Assembly (NCBI RefSeq): GCF_900100395.1
Contig: NZ_FNFB01000033.1
Span: 1 to 64,000, forward strand
Length of the DNA stretch: 64,000 nucleotides
DNA from: Nonomuraea maritima
Lineage (GTDB): Bacteria > Actinomycetota > Actinomycetes > Streptosporangiales > Streptosporangiaceae
Direction of reading: 5' to 3'
Made by a program: the position numbers and the translations under genes. Numbering within the stretch: the stretch's first letter is position 1; every line of letters starts with the position of its first letter. This document shows, in pieces, positions 32,751 to 40,745 of this stretch. The notes beneath the pieces were generated by a model. The model was not told the origin of the DNA. It worked only from the letters and a program-made list of their open reading frames with translations, and made no database searches.

Positions 32751-33494
32751 ATGCAGTTGCGTAACAAGACCGCGCTCGTCACCGGCGGCACCTCGGGCAT
32801 AGGCCGCGAGGCCGCGCTCCTGCTGGCCGCGGAGGGCGCGTTCGTCATCGTCTCCGGTCGAAGCGCCGCCAAGGGCTGGGCCGTCGTGGCCGACATCGAA
32901 GCCGCAGGCGGACGGGCCATGTTCGTTCCCGCCGACCTCAGTGATCTCGACTCGGTCAGCCGTCTCGCGGAGACCGCGGGAGAGGTCGACATCCTCGTGA
33001 ACAACGCGGGCGCGTTCCCCTTCGCGCCGACAGTGGAGCAGGACGTGGCCACGTTCACGACGCTGGTCGACACGAACCTGCGGGGCACGTACTTCCTGAC
33101 CGCCGCGCTGGTGCGGGCGATGGCGGCCAAGGGCTCCGGCAGCGTCGTCAACGTCACGTCGGTCGCCGGTCTCAGCGGCATGGCCGTGGCCTCCGCCTAC
33201 GGCGCCACGAAGGCCGCGGTCGACTCGCTGACCCGTGCGTGGGCGGTCGAGTTCGCGAGCAGCGGCGTCCGGGTGAACGCGGTGGCGCCCGGCCACATCA
33301 GGACGGACAACGTGGTGGCGATGATCGGCGAGGACTCGTTCGACGAGCTCGGGAAGAAGGTCCCGATGCGCCGTCTGGGCACACCGCGCGAGGCCGCCGA
33401 GGCCATCGTCTTCCTGGCGTCCCCCAAGGCCGGCTACATCACCGGCGTGACGCTCCCCGCCGACGGAGGGTTCATGGCACTCGGCGACCGCTGA
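32751..33494 (+). CDS. short-chain dehydrogenase/reductase
   Basis: A complete classical SDR of 247 residues. Cofactor motif TGGTSGIGREAA, ADLSDLDSVSRL, NNAGAFPF, the catalytic Ser in NVTSVAGLSG, and Tyr and Lys in SAYGATKAAVDSL are all present, as is the C-terminal ITGVTLPADGGFMALG. The absence of an acidic residue and presence of SGRS after strand 2 favours NADP(H). The ATG at 32751 aligns with its relatives; ATG 32736 is possible. It is divergent from the broken SDR, with which it shares a family but not close identity. Substrate unknown. Confidence 0.9.
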   Translation: MQLRNKTALVTGGTSGIGREAALLLAAEGAFVIVSGRSAAKGWAVVADIEAAGGRAMFVPADLSDLDSVSRLAETAGEVDILVNNAGAFPFAPTVEQDVATFTTLVDTNLRGTYFLTAALVRAMAAKGSGSVVNVTSVAGLSGMAVASAYGATKAAVDSLTRAWAVEFASSGVRVNAVAPGHIRTDNVVAMIGEDSFDELGKKVPMRRLGTPREAAEAIVFLASPKAGYITGVTLPADGGFMALGDR

Positions 33495-33530
33495 CCCGCC
33501 GCCGCTAGGGGGCTCGATACTCTGCACGGC

Positions 33531-34316
33531 GTGATCCACTCGAGTGACGACGACGCCGCAGTCGCGGTAGCCGGGGCACGGGCCGCAGCCGACGTGGTCC
33601 GCACCCTGTACGGCCGGCGGCTCCACCGCATCGACAAGGGCGACGGGGACTTCGCCACCGCCGCCGATGTCGAGGCGGAGAAGACGATCCTCGGCGTCAT
33701 TCGCGCCGCCCGGCCCGATGACGCGGTGCTCGGCGAGGAGGGCGGGCAGCAGGGCGCCGCCGGGGGTGTGCGTCAGTGGCTGGTGGATCCCCTGTGCGGC
33801 ACGCTGAACTACGCCGCCGGCAACATGCTGGTGGCCGTCAACGTGGCGCTGCGTGACGGGGCGGCGGCGGTGGCCGACCCGTTCGGCGGCGAGGTGTTCT
33901 TCACCGACGGGGAGACCGCCTGGGTGCGGCGTGACGGGGCCGACGACGCACCGCTGGTGCCCTCGCCCGCCACCCGGCTGGTGGACGTCAACCTGGATCC
34001 GCCGTTCCCGAGTGCGCCGGGGTTCCGGGCCGTCGATCTGCTCGCCCATCCTGAGTTCGCCGGACGTTTCCGTCCTCGGGTCGTGTCCACGACCCTGGCG
34101 CTGGCCTGGGTCGCGGCCGGCAGGCGCGCCGCGTACGTCACCGACGGCGGCGACCTTTCGGGCAGCGTGCACTTCGCGGCCGGCATCGCCTTGTGCCGGG
34201 CCGCCGGGTGCGTGGTCACCGGGATCGACGGCGGCCCCGCCGAGGCGGGCCGTGGGCTGGTGGCCGCCGCCGACACCGAGACCCACGGGCTGCTGATGTC
34301 GATGATCCGCAGCTAG
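33531..34316 (+). CDS. inositol monophosphatase-like protein with altered metal site
   Basis: A 261-residue member of the IMPase/FBPase superfamily by fold signals: DFATAADVEAEKTILGVI, VLGEEGG with the metal-ligand Glu70, and WLVDPLCGTLNYAAG. In active members the last motif is DPIDGT; here the second Asp is Cys89. The C-terminal metal motif WDxAAG reads VHFAAG, so the Asp is His214. Two of the ligands for the catalytic Mg ions are thus changed, and activity as a normal phosphatase is doubtful; a different metal or a binding role is possible. GTG start, weak RBS. Its stop overlaps that of the convergent TetR gene. Confidence 0.75.
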   Translation: MIHSSDDDAAVAVAGARAAADVVRTLYGRRLHRIDKGDGDFATAADVEAEKTILGVIRAARPDDAVLGEEGGQQGAAGGVRQWLVDPLCGTLNYAAGNMLVAVNVALRDGAAAVADPFGGEVFFTDGETAWVRRDGADDAPLVPSPATRLVDVNLDPPFPSAPGFRAVDLLAHPEFAGRFRPRVVSTTLALAWVAAGRRAAYVTDGGDLSGSVHFAAGIALCRAAGCVVTGIDGGPAEAGRGLVAAADTETHGLLMSMIRS

Positions 34317-34888
34317 ACGGCCTGGGGTGAGTCGCCGGTGCCGATGACGGCCTGGCTGCTGCGGAGGAACGAGGCGGCGACGGTCTCCGGACGGCCGAGG
34401 TAGCCGGCGACCATGGCGCCGTCGCGGATCAGCATCAGGTCGTCGGCGACCTCCCCGGGGTTCGGGATGCCGAGCGGGGCGACGAGCTGTTCGAACGTCG
34501 CCCTGTTCCAGCGGCGATGCGCGTCGACGGCCTTGCGGATCGGGCTGTCGGGGTCGGAGTACTCGGCGGCGGCGTTGATGAAGGGACAGCCGCGGAAGCC
34601 GGGCGCGCAGGCGAGCGCCCCGACCGCCTCGGAGATCACCCGCAGGGTGGCGTCGACGTCGCCGTCGCCGTGCTCGATCGCCGCACCGATGCCGTCGCGT
34701 TCGAGCGCGGCGCGGTGTTCGAGGTAGGCGACGACGAGCTCGTCCTTGCTCCTGAAGTGCCGGTAGAACGTCACCTTCGTCGTACGGGCGGCATCGATGA
34801 CCTTGTCGACGCTCACCGCGCGGAGCCCGTACGCGTAGAACAGCTCGGCCGCGGCGGCGAGGATGCGCTCACGCATGGGGCTGCTCAT
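34313..34888 (-). CDS. TetR family transcriptional regulator
   Basis: A 191-residue TetR regulator. The N-terminal HTH is clear: RERILAAAAELFYAYGLRAVSVDKVIDAARTTKVTFYRHFRSKDEL in outline, with TKVTFYRHF as the recognition helix. The effector domain has ALACAPGFRGCPFINAAAEY, which contains two Cys and is typical of the YcdC/AefR-like TetR branch. ATG 34888 is used because the HTH begins three residues on; a longer version exists but is not family-like. Target unknown; it faces the toxin-antitoxin pair on one side and converges on the IMPase-like gene on the other. Confidence 0.88.
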   Translation of the reverse strand: MSSPMRERILAAAAELFYAYGLRAVSVDKVIDAARTTKVTFYRHFRSKDELVVAYLEHRAALERDGIGAAIEHGDGDVDATLRVISEAVGALACAPGFRGCPFINAAAEYSDPDSPIRKAVDAHRRWNRATFEQLVAPLGIPNPGEVADDLMLIRDGAMVAGYLGRPETVAASFLRSSQAVIGTGDSPQAV

Positions 34889-35026
34889 GCCCGAGATCCT
34901 ACGCACCCTTCCCCACTGCCACCCCTCCACCGTGTCGGCTACCACGACCGGCCCTGGACGACGGTATCGATGCGGTGCTTGCGTTTATTTCGTTTGCTTC
35001 GGATACTGCGAAGAGGAGGTGATGTC

Positions 35027-35482
35027 ATGACGGACGTACGGGCCAAACGGGTTCAGCCGGGAAGCATCGATGCCGAGGTCGCCGGTCGTGCGGTGCGACG
35101 GATCAAGGACTATCTCATGCGGTATCCGGAGCAGTCGACCGTCCGAGTCTCCGGAGAGCACGGGGGGGAGGATCCCCTGATCCTGCCTCGCGAGGCCGTG
35201 AGTCTGCTCGCCTTCATCCTCGCCCAAGCAGCCGAAGGGCGCGGAGTCACGGTGATTCCGTCGCACGCCGAGCTGACGACACAACAAGCGGCGGACATGC
35301 TGAACGTCTCGCGCCCTTACGTGATCAAGCTCCTGGAAACGGGGGAGATCCCCTTCCGGTTGATCGGCAAGCACCGGCGGATCAAGTACGAAGACCTCCA
35401 GGAGTACAGGCGCCGCGACGACGCCAAGCGCCGCACTGCGGCCGATCAGCTCGCTGAGCTGGGGCAAGAGCTGGGCATCTGA
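35027..35482 (+). CDS. HTH (excisionase-like) antitoxin
   Basis: A 151-residue protein with an excisionase/MerR-like HTH in its C-terminal half: LTTQQAADMLNVSRPYVIKLLETGEIPFRLIGKHRRIKYEDLQEY. The N-terminal 90 residues (RRIKDYLMRYPEQSTVRVSG, ILPREAVSLLAFILAQAAEG) probably dimerise. The RBS AGGAGGTGA is perfect. The gene lies three bases before a PIN-domain gene, the usual order antitoxin then toxin. The upstream region 34978-35010 is AT-rich, with TTGCGT and ATACTG about 18 bases apart as a possible promoter. The protein probably represses its own operon. Codon use is less extreme than in neighbours, hinting at transfer. Confidence 0.85.
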   Translation: MTDVRAKRVQPGSIDAEVAGRAVRRIKDYLMRYPEQSTVRVSGEHGGEDPLILPREAVSLLAFILAQAAEGRGVTVIPSHAELTTQQAADMLNVSRPYVIKLLETGEIPFRLIGKHRRIKYEDLQEYRRRDDAKRRTAADQLAELGQELGI

Positions 35483-35485
35483 GCG

Positions 35486-36040
35486 ATGACACCCGTAGTG
35501 GTCTACGACGCGAACGTGCTGTACGGCAACGCCCTGCGTGACCTGCTCATCCGCCTTGCCATGACGGGGCGGGTGCAGGCCAAATGGACCAACCGGATCC
35601 TCGATGAGATGCAGCGCAATCTTGCTGCCAACCGGCCCGACATACCTGCGGAGAAGCTCGCCAAGCTCCGCTGCCTGATGAACTCCGCTGTCCGGGACTG
35701 CCTCGTCGAGGGGTACGAGCCGCTGATCGAAGGGCTGAAGCTGCCGGACCCGGATGACCGGCATGTGCCGGCCGCGGCGATCAAGGCGGGTGCGGAGGTG
35801 ATCGTCACGTCGAATCTCAAGGATTTTCCCGCCGAGTACATGGCTCCGTGGTGTATCGACCTGCAGTCGCCGGACGACTTCGTACTGGACCAGATCGACG
35901 TGGACGGAAGGGTCGTCTGGGCTTGTGTGCAGCAGATCGCGGACTCACGCAGCCGCCCGCCGGAAACCGTCGATGACGTGCTCGACGCTTTGGAGGCGGC
36001 AGGCCTCGTCGAAGCGGTCGCCGCCCTGCGAGCCGGCTGA
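35486..36040 (+). CDS. PIN domain ribonuclease toxin
   Basis: A 184-residue PIN-domain protein, the nuclease partner in the toxin-antitoxin pair. The first acidic residue is in VVVYDANVLYGNALRDLLIRLA (Asp8), further ones in ILDEMQRNL (Glu), LPDPDDRHVPAAAIKAGAEVIVTSNLKDFP (Asp pair and the TSN-x-KDF strand end). The set of conserved acids appears complete, so RNase activity is expected. The C-terminal 50 residues extend beyond the core (QIADSRSRPPETVDDVLDAL). It is more like the longer PIN_3 branch than classical short VapC. Translated together with the antitoxin three bases upstream. Confidence 0.87.
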   Translation: MTPVVVYDANVLYGNALRDLLIRLAMTGRVQAKWTNRILDEMQRNLAANRPDIPAEKLAKLRCLMNSAVRDCLVEGYEPLIEGLKLPDPDDRHVPAAAIKAGAEVIVTSNLKDFPAEYMAPWCIDLQSPDDFVLDQIDVDGRVVWACVQQIADSRSRPPETVDDVLDALEAAGLVEAVAALRAG

Positions 36041-36157
36041 GATCCCGCCGAACCTGCTCGCCCCGGCGTGGTCCTGCACCGCATGCTCGTCAAGGCGGCG
36101 GGTCGCTCTTCCGCGGAAGGGGTGTGGGCGCGGCCTTCTGTCACTAGGGTCGCCGTC

Positions 36158-36337
36158 GTGGACGACAGGGTTCTCTTCGACGTGCCCGACACCGTGCTGG
36201 TGCTCTCACCAATCCTTGGGTGGGGCCTCTTGCTTCTGCCGACCATGATCTGGGTCGTCTGGGTCGTCGTGAAGATGCTGCGCCGCCCCGAAGAACGTGC
36301 CGACCGTACGGTGGCCGGGGGCAGGGAAGACGATTGA
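36158..36337 (+). CDS. small single-helix membrane protein
   Basis: A possible 59-residue protein starting at GTG after a TAGGG stretch. It has one strong hydrophobic segment (TVLVLSPILGWGLLLLPTMIWVVWVVVKML) followed by a charged tail RRPEERADRTVAGGREDD. No family recognised. The hydrophobic run with basic residues right after is coherent, which supports it as real; the start could also lie further upstream at 36068. Confidence 0.45.
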   Translation: MDDRVLFDVPDTVLVLSPILGWGLLLLPTMIWVVWVVVKMLRRPEERADRTVAGGREDD

Positions 36338-36420
36338 TACCGGAGCCCGACCTGGCTCATGGCAGAACGTCGTAGGCGCCGAAGGTGATCGGGGCTACGG
36401 CGAGGCGGGTGAGGTGGCGG

Positions 36421-37164
36421 TCAGGTTTCTTGGTCGTCCAGGGTTTTGCGTGAGGCGCGTACCAAGGTCGCGGCGAAGATCACTGCGAGGAGTGCCGCTG
36501 ACCCCACCGCCGCCAGTACGGGTGGCAGCAGGAACGTGGCCACGGCGCAGGCCGCGCCGAGCGCCACCATGGCGGTCCCCGCCCACCGCTGAGAGCGCTG
36601 CCAGGCCGATGTCCAGCGGCCCAGGGTGTCAGCCCCCGCGACACCGGCTGGAGAGAGCTTCTGGAGCAGGGCGCCGAACCCCATGAGCAGGACCCCGAAC
36701 GCCGCCCCCATGACCCGATCCATGGGGAACTCCCGTCCGGACACGGTGAGCAGGAAACCCGTGTGCAGCACGAGCAGGAACAGCGGCAGCAGGGTGAAGA
36801 GCGCGTTCATCGAGCGGGTCTGGGCGTCGGGGCCGGCCACCAGCCGTGGATCCACGTACGGCCGGAGGCGGTCGCCGAGTTCGGTCGCCAGCACCATGAT
36901 CGCGGCGATGAGCAGCAACGTCGCAGGGAGCGCCGCCACCGCCGCCGCCCGAGGGACGGAGACGCCTGCCCGCTGCCCGCTGCTCTCTCGCGTCACGACG
37001 ACCGTGGGCAGCGAGTCCCACAGCGCCCAGGCGACGCCGGCCATGACGATCAGGCTCGCGGCAGACACCACGATTCCCGCCCACGGCGGACGGGGCCTAC
37101 GATCCGTCCGGTTCACACCGCCTCCTTCCGCGTCCACGGTGGGCGGGGTTCGCAGCTGGGTCAC
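36421..37164 (-). CDS. DUF1648-like membrane protein
   Basis: A 247-residue protein with about six helices (AGIVVSAASLIVMAGVAWALW, AVAALPATLLLIAAIMVL, ALFTLLPLFLLVLHTGFLL, VMGAAFGVLLMGFGALL, AGTAMVALGAACAVATFLL, AVGSAALLAVIFAATLV). The first two helices flanking WDSLPTVVVTRESSGQ look like DUF1648/SdpI-type proteins, some of which act in immunity or signal transduction. Two starts are possible, GTG 37164 and GTG 37116, each preceded by the same GAAGGAGGCGG block. The function is unknown. It is divergent from a NarL-type sensor kinase, which may control it. Confidence 0.65.
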   Translation of the reverse strand: MTQLRTPPTVDAEGGGVNRTDRRPRPPWAGIVVSAASLIVMAGVAWALWDSLPTVVVTRESSGQRAGVSVPRAAAVAALPATLLLIAAIMVLATELGDRLRPYVDPRLVAGPDAQTRSMNALFTLLPLFLLVLHTGFLLTVSGREFPMDRVMGAAFGVLLMGFGALLQKLSPAGVAGADTLGRWTSAWQRSQRWAGTAMVALGAACAVATFLLPPVLAAVGSAALLAVIFAATLVRASRKTLDDQET

Positions 37165-37333
37165 GCCGCCTCCTTCGTCGTAATGACGCGCCTCGACTGT
37201 AGGCAGGCGGTGCGGTCGCGCGCATCGGGCACGGGTCATGTCCTGACGGCAGGCACGACATGCCGATCGTCATGGTGCGTACGTGCTCATCGGCATGCTG
37301 GGCGGGCTCGGTCGGCGCCGTTATGCTCCGGCT

Positions 37334-38575
37334 ATGCCGGATGTCGGGCCGTTGGCGCGGACGGGGACATGGGCCGGCTTCTCGGATGGCCGCCCCCCGA
37401 CCGTCTTCCAGATCTGTTTCTGGGGTTCGGTGCTGGTCAGCGCGCTCGTGGTGGTCGCCGCGGGCTTCCAGGCGACCGACCGCATCACGAGCGACGGGCT
37501 GATGCTGGCGTTCTACGTCATGAGCGCCGTCGCGTTGCCCCTGGTCTGCCTGCTGTGGCCGCTGCTGCCGTGGCAGGCCACGGCGCCGGCGCGGCGCAAG
37601 GCGGTCACGGTCGCGTTCCTGGCATCCACGCTGCTCCTTGTCGCGGGCGGTGGCGTGGCCGCGCTGCTGGTGGTGGGCGTGGCGGTCGGCAACGCGCTGG
37701 TGGTGTACGGGCTGCGCGGCGGCATCGCCTACGCCTGCGTCACCGGGCTGTTCTCCTTCGCGCTGGGCCTGCTCAACCCCAGCCAGGGGGTCGTCGCCTC
37801 GATCGTGTCCGGCGTGGTGGTGCTGCTGCTGTGCCTGGTGATCCTCGTGGTCGTGGTGGCGATGATCGAGGCCGACCGCCGCGCGGAGGAGACCGCCGTA
37901 CTGCTGGCGAAGTTGGAGAAGGCCCACGCCGAGCTGCGCGGTTTCGCCGAACGTACGCGCGAGCTGGCCGTCGGCGAGGAGCGGGCCCGCATCGCGCGCG
38001 ACATGCACGACTCGGTGGGGCACTACCTGACCGTCATCAACCTGGGGCTCAGCAACGCGCAGCGCTACCGCGAGCGCGACCCTGACCAGGCCTGGGACGA
38101 GGTGCGCCAGGCCCAGCGACTCACCCGCGAGGCCCTCGCCGACACGCGGCGTTGGGTGCGAGCGTTACGTCCCCTGCGGATGGACGGCAAGAGGGGGATC
38201 GAGGCGCTGGCCGCACTGGTGGAGTCGTTCGGCGGCGCCGACACCGCGATCACCTTCACCCCGCGTGGCCGGTGGCCCGACCTGGACGGCGACCGCGAGC
38301 TGCTGTGCTTCCGCGCCGTACAGGAGGGGCTGACCAACGTGCTGCGGCATGCCAAGGCGGGCGACGCCAGGGTCGCGCTGGACTGCACGGAGGCGGCGGT
38401 GACCATCACGATCAGCGACGACGGACGGGGCGGCGACGGCGATGCGTGGACCGACGGTGCGGGCCTGCGCGGCCTGCGGGAGCGAGCGGAAGCGGTGAAC
38501 GGGACCATCGAGACGCACACCCGCCCCGGCGAGGGGTTCACGTTGCGCGTGACGGTGCCGGCAGGCCGGCCGTGA
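37334..38575 (+). CDS. NarL-type sensor histidine kinase
   Basis: A 413-residue kinase of the HisKA_3 class. Four to six helices in residues 30-190 (FQICFWGSVLVSALVVVAAG, LMLAFYVMSAVALPLVCLLW, VAFLASTLLLVAGGGVAALL, VVASIVSGVVVLLLCLVIL) form a membrane-embedded sensor without a large external part. The phosphoacceptor box is ERARIARDMHDSVGHYLTVIN, and the ATPase part has AVQEGLTNVLRHAKAG and SDDGRGGDGD with GAGLRGLRERAEAVNG. ATG 37334 is chosen. The stop overlaps the response regulator start as GTGA. The stimulus is likely a membrane stress, inferred from topology only. Confidence 0.88.
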   Translation: MPDVGPLARTGTWAGFSDGRPPTVFQICFWGSVLVSALVVVAAGFQATDRITSDGLMLAFYVMSAVALPLVCLLWPLLPWQATAPARRKAVTVAFLASTLLLVAGGGVAALLVVGVAVGNALVVYGLRGGIAYACVTGLFSFALGLLNPSQGVVASIVSGVVVLLLCLVILVVVVAMIEADRRAEETAVLLAKLEKAHAELRGFAERTRELAVGEERARIARDMHDSVGHYLTVINLGLSNAQRYRERDPDQAWDEVRQAQRLTREALADTRRWVRALRPLRMDGKRGIEALAALVESFGGADTAITFTPRGRWPDLDGDRELLCFRAVQEGLTNVLRHAKAGDARVALDCTEAAVTITISDDGRGGDGDAWTDGAGLRGLRERAEAVNGTIETHTRPGEGFTLRVTVPAGRP

Positions 38576-39210
38576 TCCGCGTCCTGCTGGTCGACGATCA
38601 GCTGCTGATGCGGGAAGGGCTCCGCAAACTGCTGCAGATCGAGCCCGGCATCGAGGTGTGCGGGTCGGCGAAGGACGGCGTGGACGCGCTCGACCTGCTC
38701 GCCCGGCTGGCCCCTGGAGATCGTCCGCACGTGGCGCTGGTGGACGTCCAGATGCCGCGGATGAACGGCGTGGAACTCGTCACCCGTCTGCGGGCGCAGC
38801 ATCCGGACATCGCCCCGCTGATGCTGACCACGTTCGACGACGACGACTTCGTCTTCGGCGGGTTGCGCGCCGGCGCCCAGGGCTACCTGCTGAAGGACAT
38901 CGCGCCGGAAGAGCTGGTGGACGCCATCGAAAGGGCCGCGCGGGGGGAGACGGTGCTGGGCGGCCCGGCGGCCGAGCGCCTGGTGGCCGCCCTGCGCGGC
39001 GACATGCCCGCACCGGAGGAGCCGCCCGTTCTGTCGGAGCGCGAGTACGAGGTCGCACGGCTGGTCGGAGCGGGCGCCTCCACCCGCGAGATCGCCCGCA
39101 CGCTGCACATCACCACCGGCACGGCCAAGAACCACATCTCCAGCTGCCTCCGCAAACTCGACCTGCGCGACCGCGCCCAACTGGCCGTGTGGGCCGTACG
39201 CCACACCTGA
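38572..39210 (+). CDS. NarL/FixJ-type response regulator
   Basis: A 212-residue regulator. The receiver has IRVLLVDDQLLMREGL, the phosphorylated Asp in HVALVDVQMPRMNGVEL, and Lys in GYLLKDIAPEEL. The LuxR-type HTH is in residues 145-210: LSEREYEVARLVGAGASTREIARTLHITTGTAKNHISSCLRKL in outline. The GTG start overlaps the kinase stop. The pair is a complete two-component system of the type that often controls adjacent transport or membrane genes. Confidence 0.92.
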   Translation: MIRVLLVDDQLLMREGLRKLLQIEPGIEVCGSAKDGVDALDLLARLAPGDRPHVALVDVQMPRMNGVELVTRLRAQHPDIAPLMLTTFDDDDFVFGGLRAGAQGYLLKDIAPEELVDAIERAARGETVLGGPAAERLVAALRGDMPAPEEPPVLSEREYEVARLVGAGASTREIARTLHITTGTAKNHISSCLRKLDLRDRAQLAVWAVRHT

Positions 39211-39354
39211 CGACACGCCGGGGACGGGGAAGCTTTGCTCCCGGTATGGGGGGAGTGGGGCGAAGGTGGGGGATCTCCCGCAGCGAGGGGCTTTGTGACG
39301 TTCTGTCTGAAAGGCCCGTCCGCTGACTCGTGAACACAGCAGGGGAGACCACTG

Positions 39355-39954
39355 ATGAGGATGGTTCGACTGGTTCCGGTTGCCGTGCTGGGCGTGGGGG
39401 TCGTCGCGCTGGGCGCCTCCGCCCTCGGTGACATGCTGCCGGCCCGCGACGGCGCGCCCGCCGGCGCCGTGATCAAGGACGCGGCCGGTCAGACGGTCGG
39501 CTCGCTCAAGGTGGAGGACGCCGGGGGCGGGATGACCAGGCTCACCGTCGGCGTGTCGAACCTGCCGGCCGGCTTCCACGGCTTCCACGTCCACACCAAG
39601 GGCGTCTGTGAGGCGCAGTCGAAGGACCCCGCCACCGGCAGCCCGTTCTTCAGCGCCGGCGGACACTGGGACCTCGACTCGCACTCCCACGACGACCACA
39701 CGGGAGACCTGCCCAACCTGCTGGTCGGCAAGGACGGCTCAGGCACCGCGACCATGACGACCGACCGCTTCACCGTGGCGCAGCTGCTGGACGGGGACGG
39801 CAGCGCCATCATGGTCCACTCCGCGGCCGACAACCACGCGAACATCCCGGACCGGTACCGCACCGCGGCCGGCGCGGCGGGCCCCGACGCCGAGACCCTG
39901 AAAGCGGGCGACTCAGGAGGACGCATCGCCTGCGGCGTGATCACGTCGGGCTGA
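39355..39954 (+). CDS. sodC: secreted Cu/Zn superoxide dismutase-like protein
   Basis: A 199-residue SodC-type protein. The N-terminal RLVPVAVLGVGVVALGASALG is a signal or anchor segment without a lipobox Cys. Metal ligands are seen: His pair in GFHGFHVHTKGVC, His and Asp cluster in GGHWDLDSHSHDDHTGDLPN, and the last Cu His in IMVHSAADNHANI. The disulfide Cys residues are in GVCEAQ and RIACGVITSG. It should dismute superoxide outside the membrane. One deviation is the SAADNHANIPDRY segment, where standard SodC has a KxDDxxxxPxGN-type loop. RBS GGGGAG before ATG. No partner genes. Confidence 0.9.
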   Translation: MRMVRLVPVAVLGVGVVALGASALGDMLPARDGAPAGAVIKDAAGQTVGSLKVEDAGGGMTRLTVGVSNLPAGFHGFHVHTKGVCEAQSKDPATGSPFFSAGGHWDLDSHSHDDHTGDLPNLLVGKDGSGTATMTTDRFTVAQLLDGDGSAIMVHSAADNHANIPDRYRTAAGAAGPDAETLKAGDSGGRIACGVITSG

Positions 39955-40021
39955 CCCGTGCGCCGGGGACCCTGCACCGCACGTGGACGGCAGGACATGT
40001 CTTTTGTCAGAGGTCTGAGCT

Positions 40022-40408
40022 ATGGTCGGCCGTATGACGGGACCGTGGAGAACTCCACGTGGGTCCATCGCGTTCACCATCGCGATGGGCCTGGTCCTGC
40101 TGTCTCTGGTGCTGGCCGGCGCGTCAGGGCGCACGAGTTCCGGCCCCGCGGTCGCGCAGGGCTCGGCCTCCGGCCCCGTGTGGCAGCTGAGCGGATCGGG
40201 CGCCGATCTCACCGGCCTGCCGCCCCAGGCGAGCAACGCCCGCGAGCACCACGTGCTGTCGCTGTGGCCGCCGCTGCGCGGCGAACGCCACAGCGAGCTC
40301 GCGCATCTGGCGCTGCTTCCTGCGCTGGGCTCCGACCCGGGCATGCTGCGTGAGCCGCAGCAGCTGACGCACCGCACCGCCGGTTCCCGCAGCCCCCCGC
40401 AGGCTTAG
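40022..40408 (+). CDS. hypothetical exported or anchored protein
   Basis: A 128-residue protein with a single N-terminal hydrophobic segment (SIAFTIAMGLVLLSLVLAGASG) that fits a signal peptide or anchor, then a polar Ser/Gly/Leu-rich part (SGPVWQLSGSGADLTGL, HHVLSLWPPLRGERHSELAHLALLPALGS). No family recognised. ATG 40022 follows AGAGG at seven bases; ATG 40034 is possible. It lies downstream of sodC in the same direction after 67 bases. Moderate confidence that it is expressed. Confidence 0.5.
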   Translation: MVGRMTGPWRTPRGSIAFTIAMGLVLLSLVLAGASGRTSSGPAVAQGSASGPVWQLSGSGADLTGLPPQASNAREHHVLSLWPPLRGERHSELAHLALLPALGSDPGMLREPQQLTHRTAGSRSPPQA

Positions 40409-40745
40409 CCGACGTTCTTCGTCCAGGCTCCGCGACCACGTACGCCGCGGAGCCCGATGGCGCACCCTCTCAACCGTTCCGCGTGCGGGCTTGAGCCCGG
40501 CGCCGGTGCGGGCGTTCCGGCGCGCCACGAAGACGTCTCACGACCCATCCCCTCAGGAACATCCCTCAGGGAAGCCGCCCGACGTCCGGGCCGCTTTCGT
40601 CGTGCCGCCATCTCGTTGGCGTCAGCTAGGAGCCGAACATCGTCATGGCCGTAGTCGCTTGGGTTCACGGGCTGCCGGGTCAGCCCGCCGTCCGCCGGTC
40701 CGCCGCTGCTGTCGCGCGACCTCGCGCGGCGGGACGGAGGCCGAA
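40409..40745. other. 337 bases without a convincing gene
   Basis: Several frames are open here on both strands, but their translations are Arg/Pro/Ala-rich with no conserved block and no good RBS. GGACGGAGG at the end is the RBS of the MreB-like gene. I see no promoter or repeat worth naming. Confidence 0.5.

Noticed and set aside
40405..40668. Small minus-strand frame between the hypothetical exported protein and the MreB-like gene
   Set aside because: Arg/Gly-rich translation without RBS, hydrophobic segment or motif.
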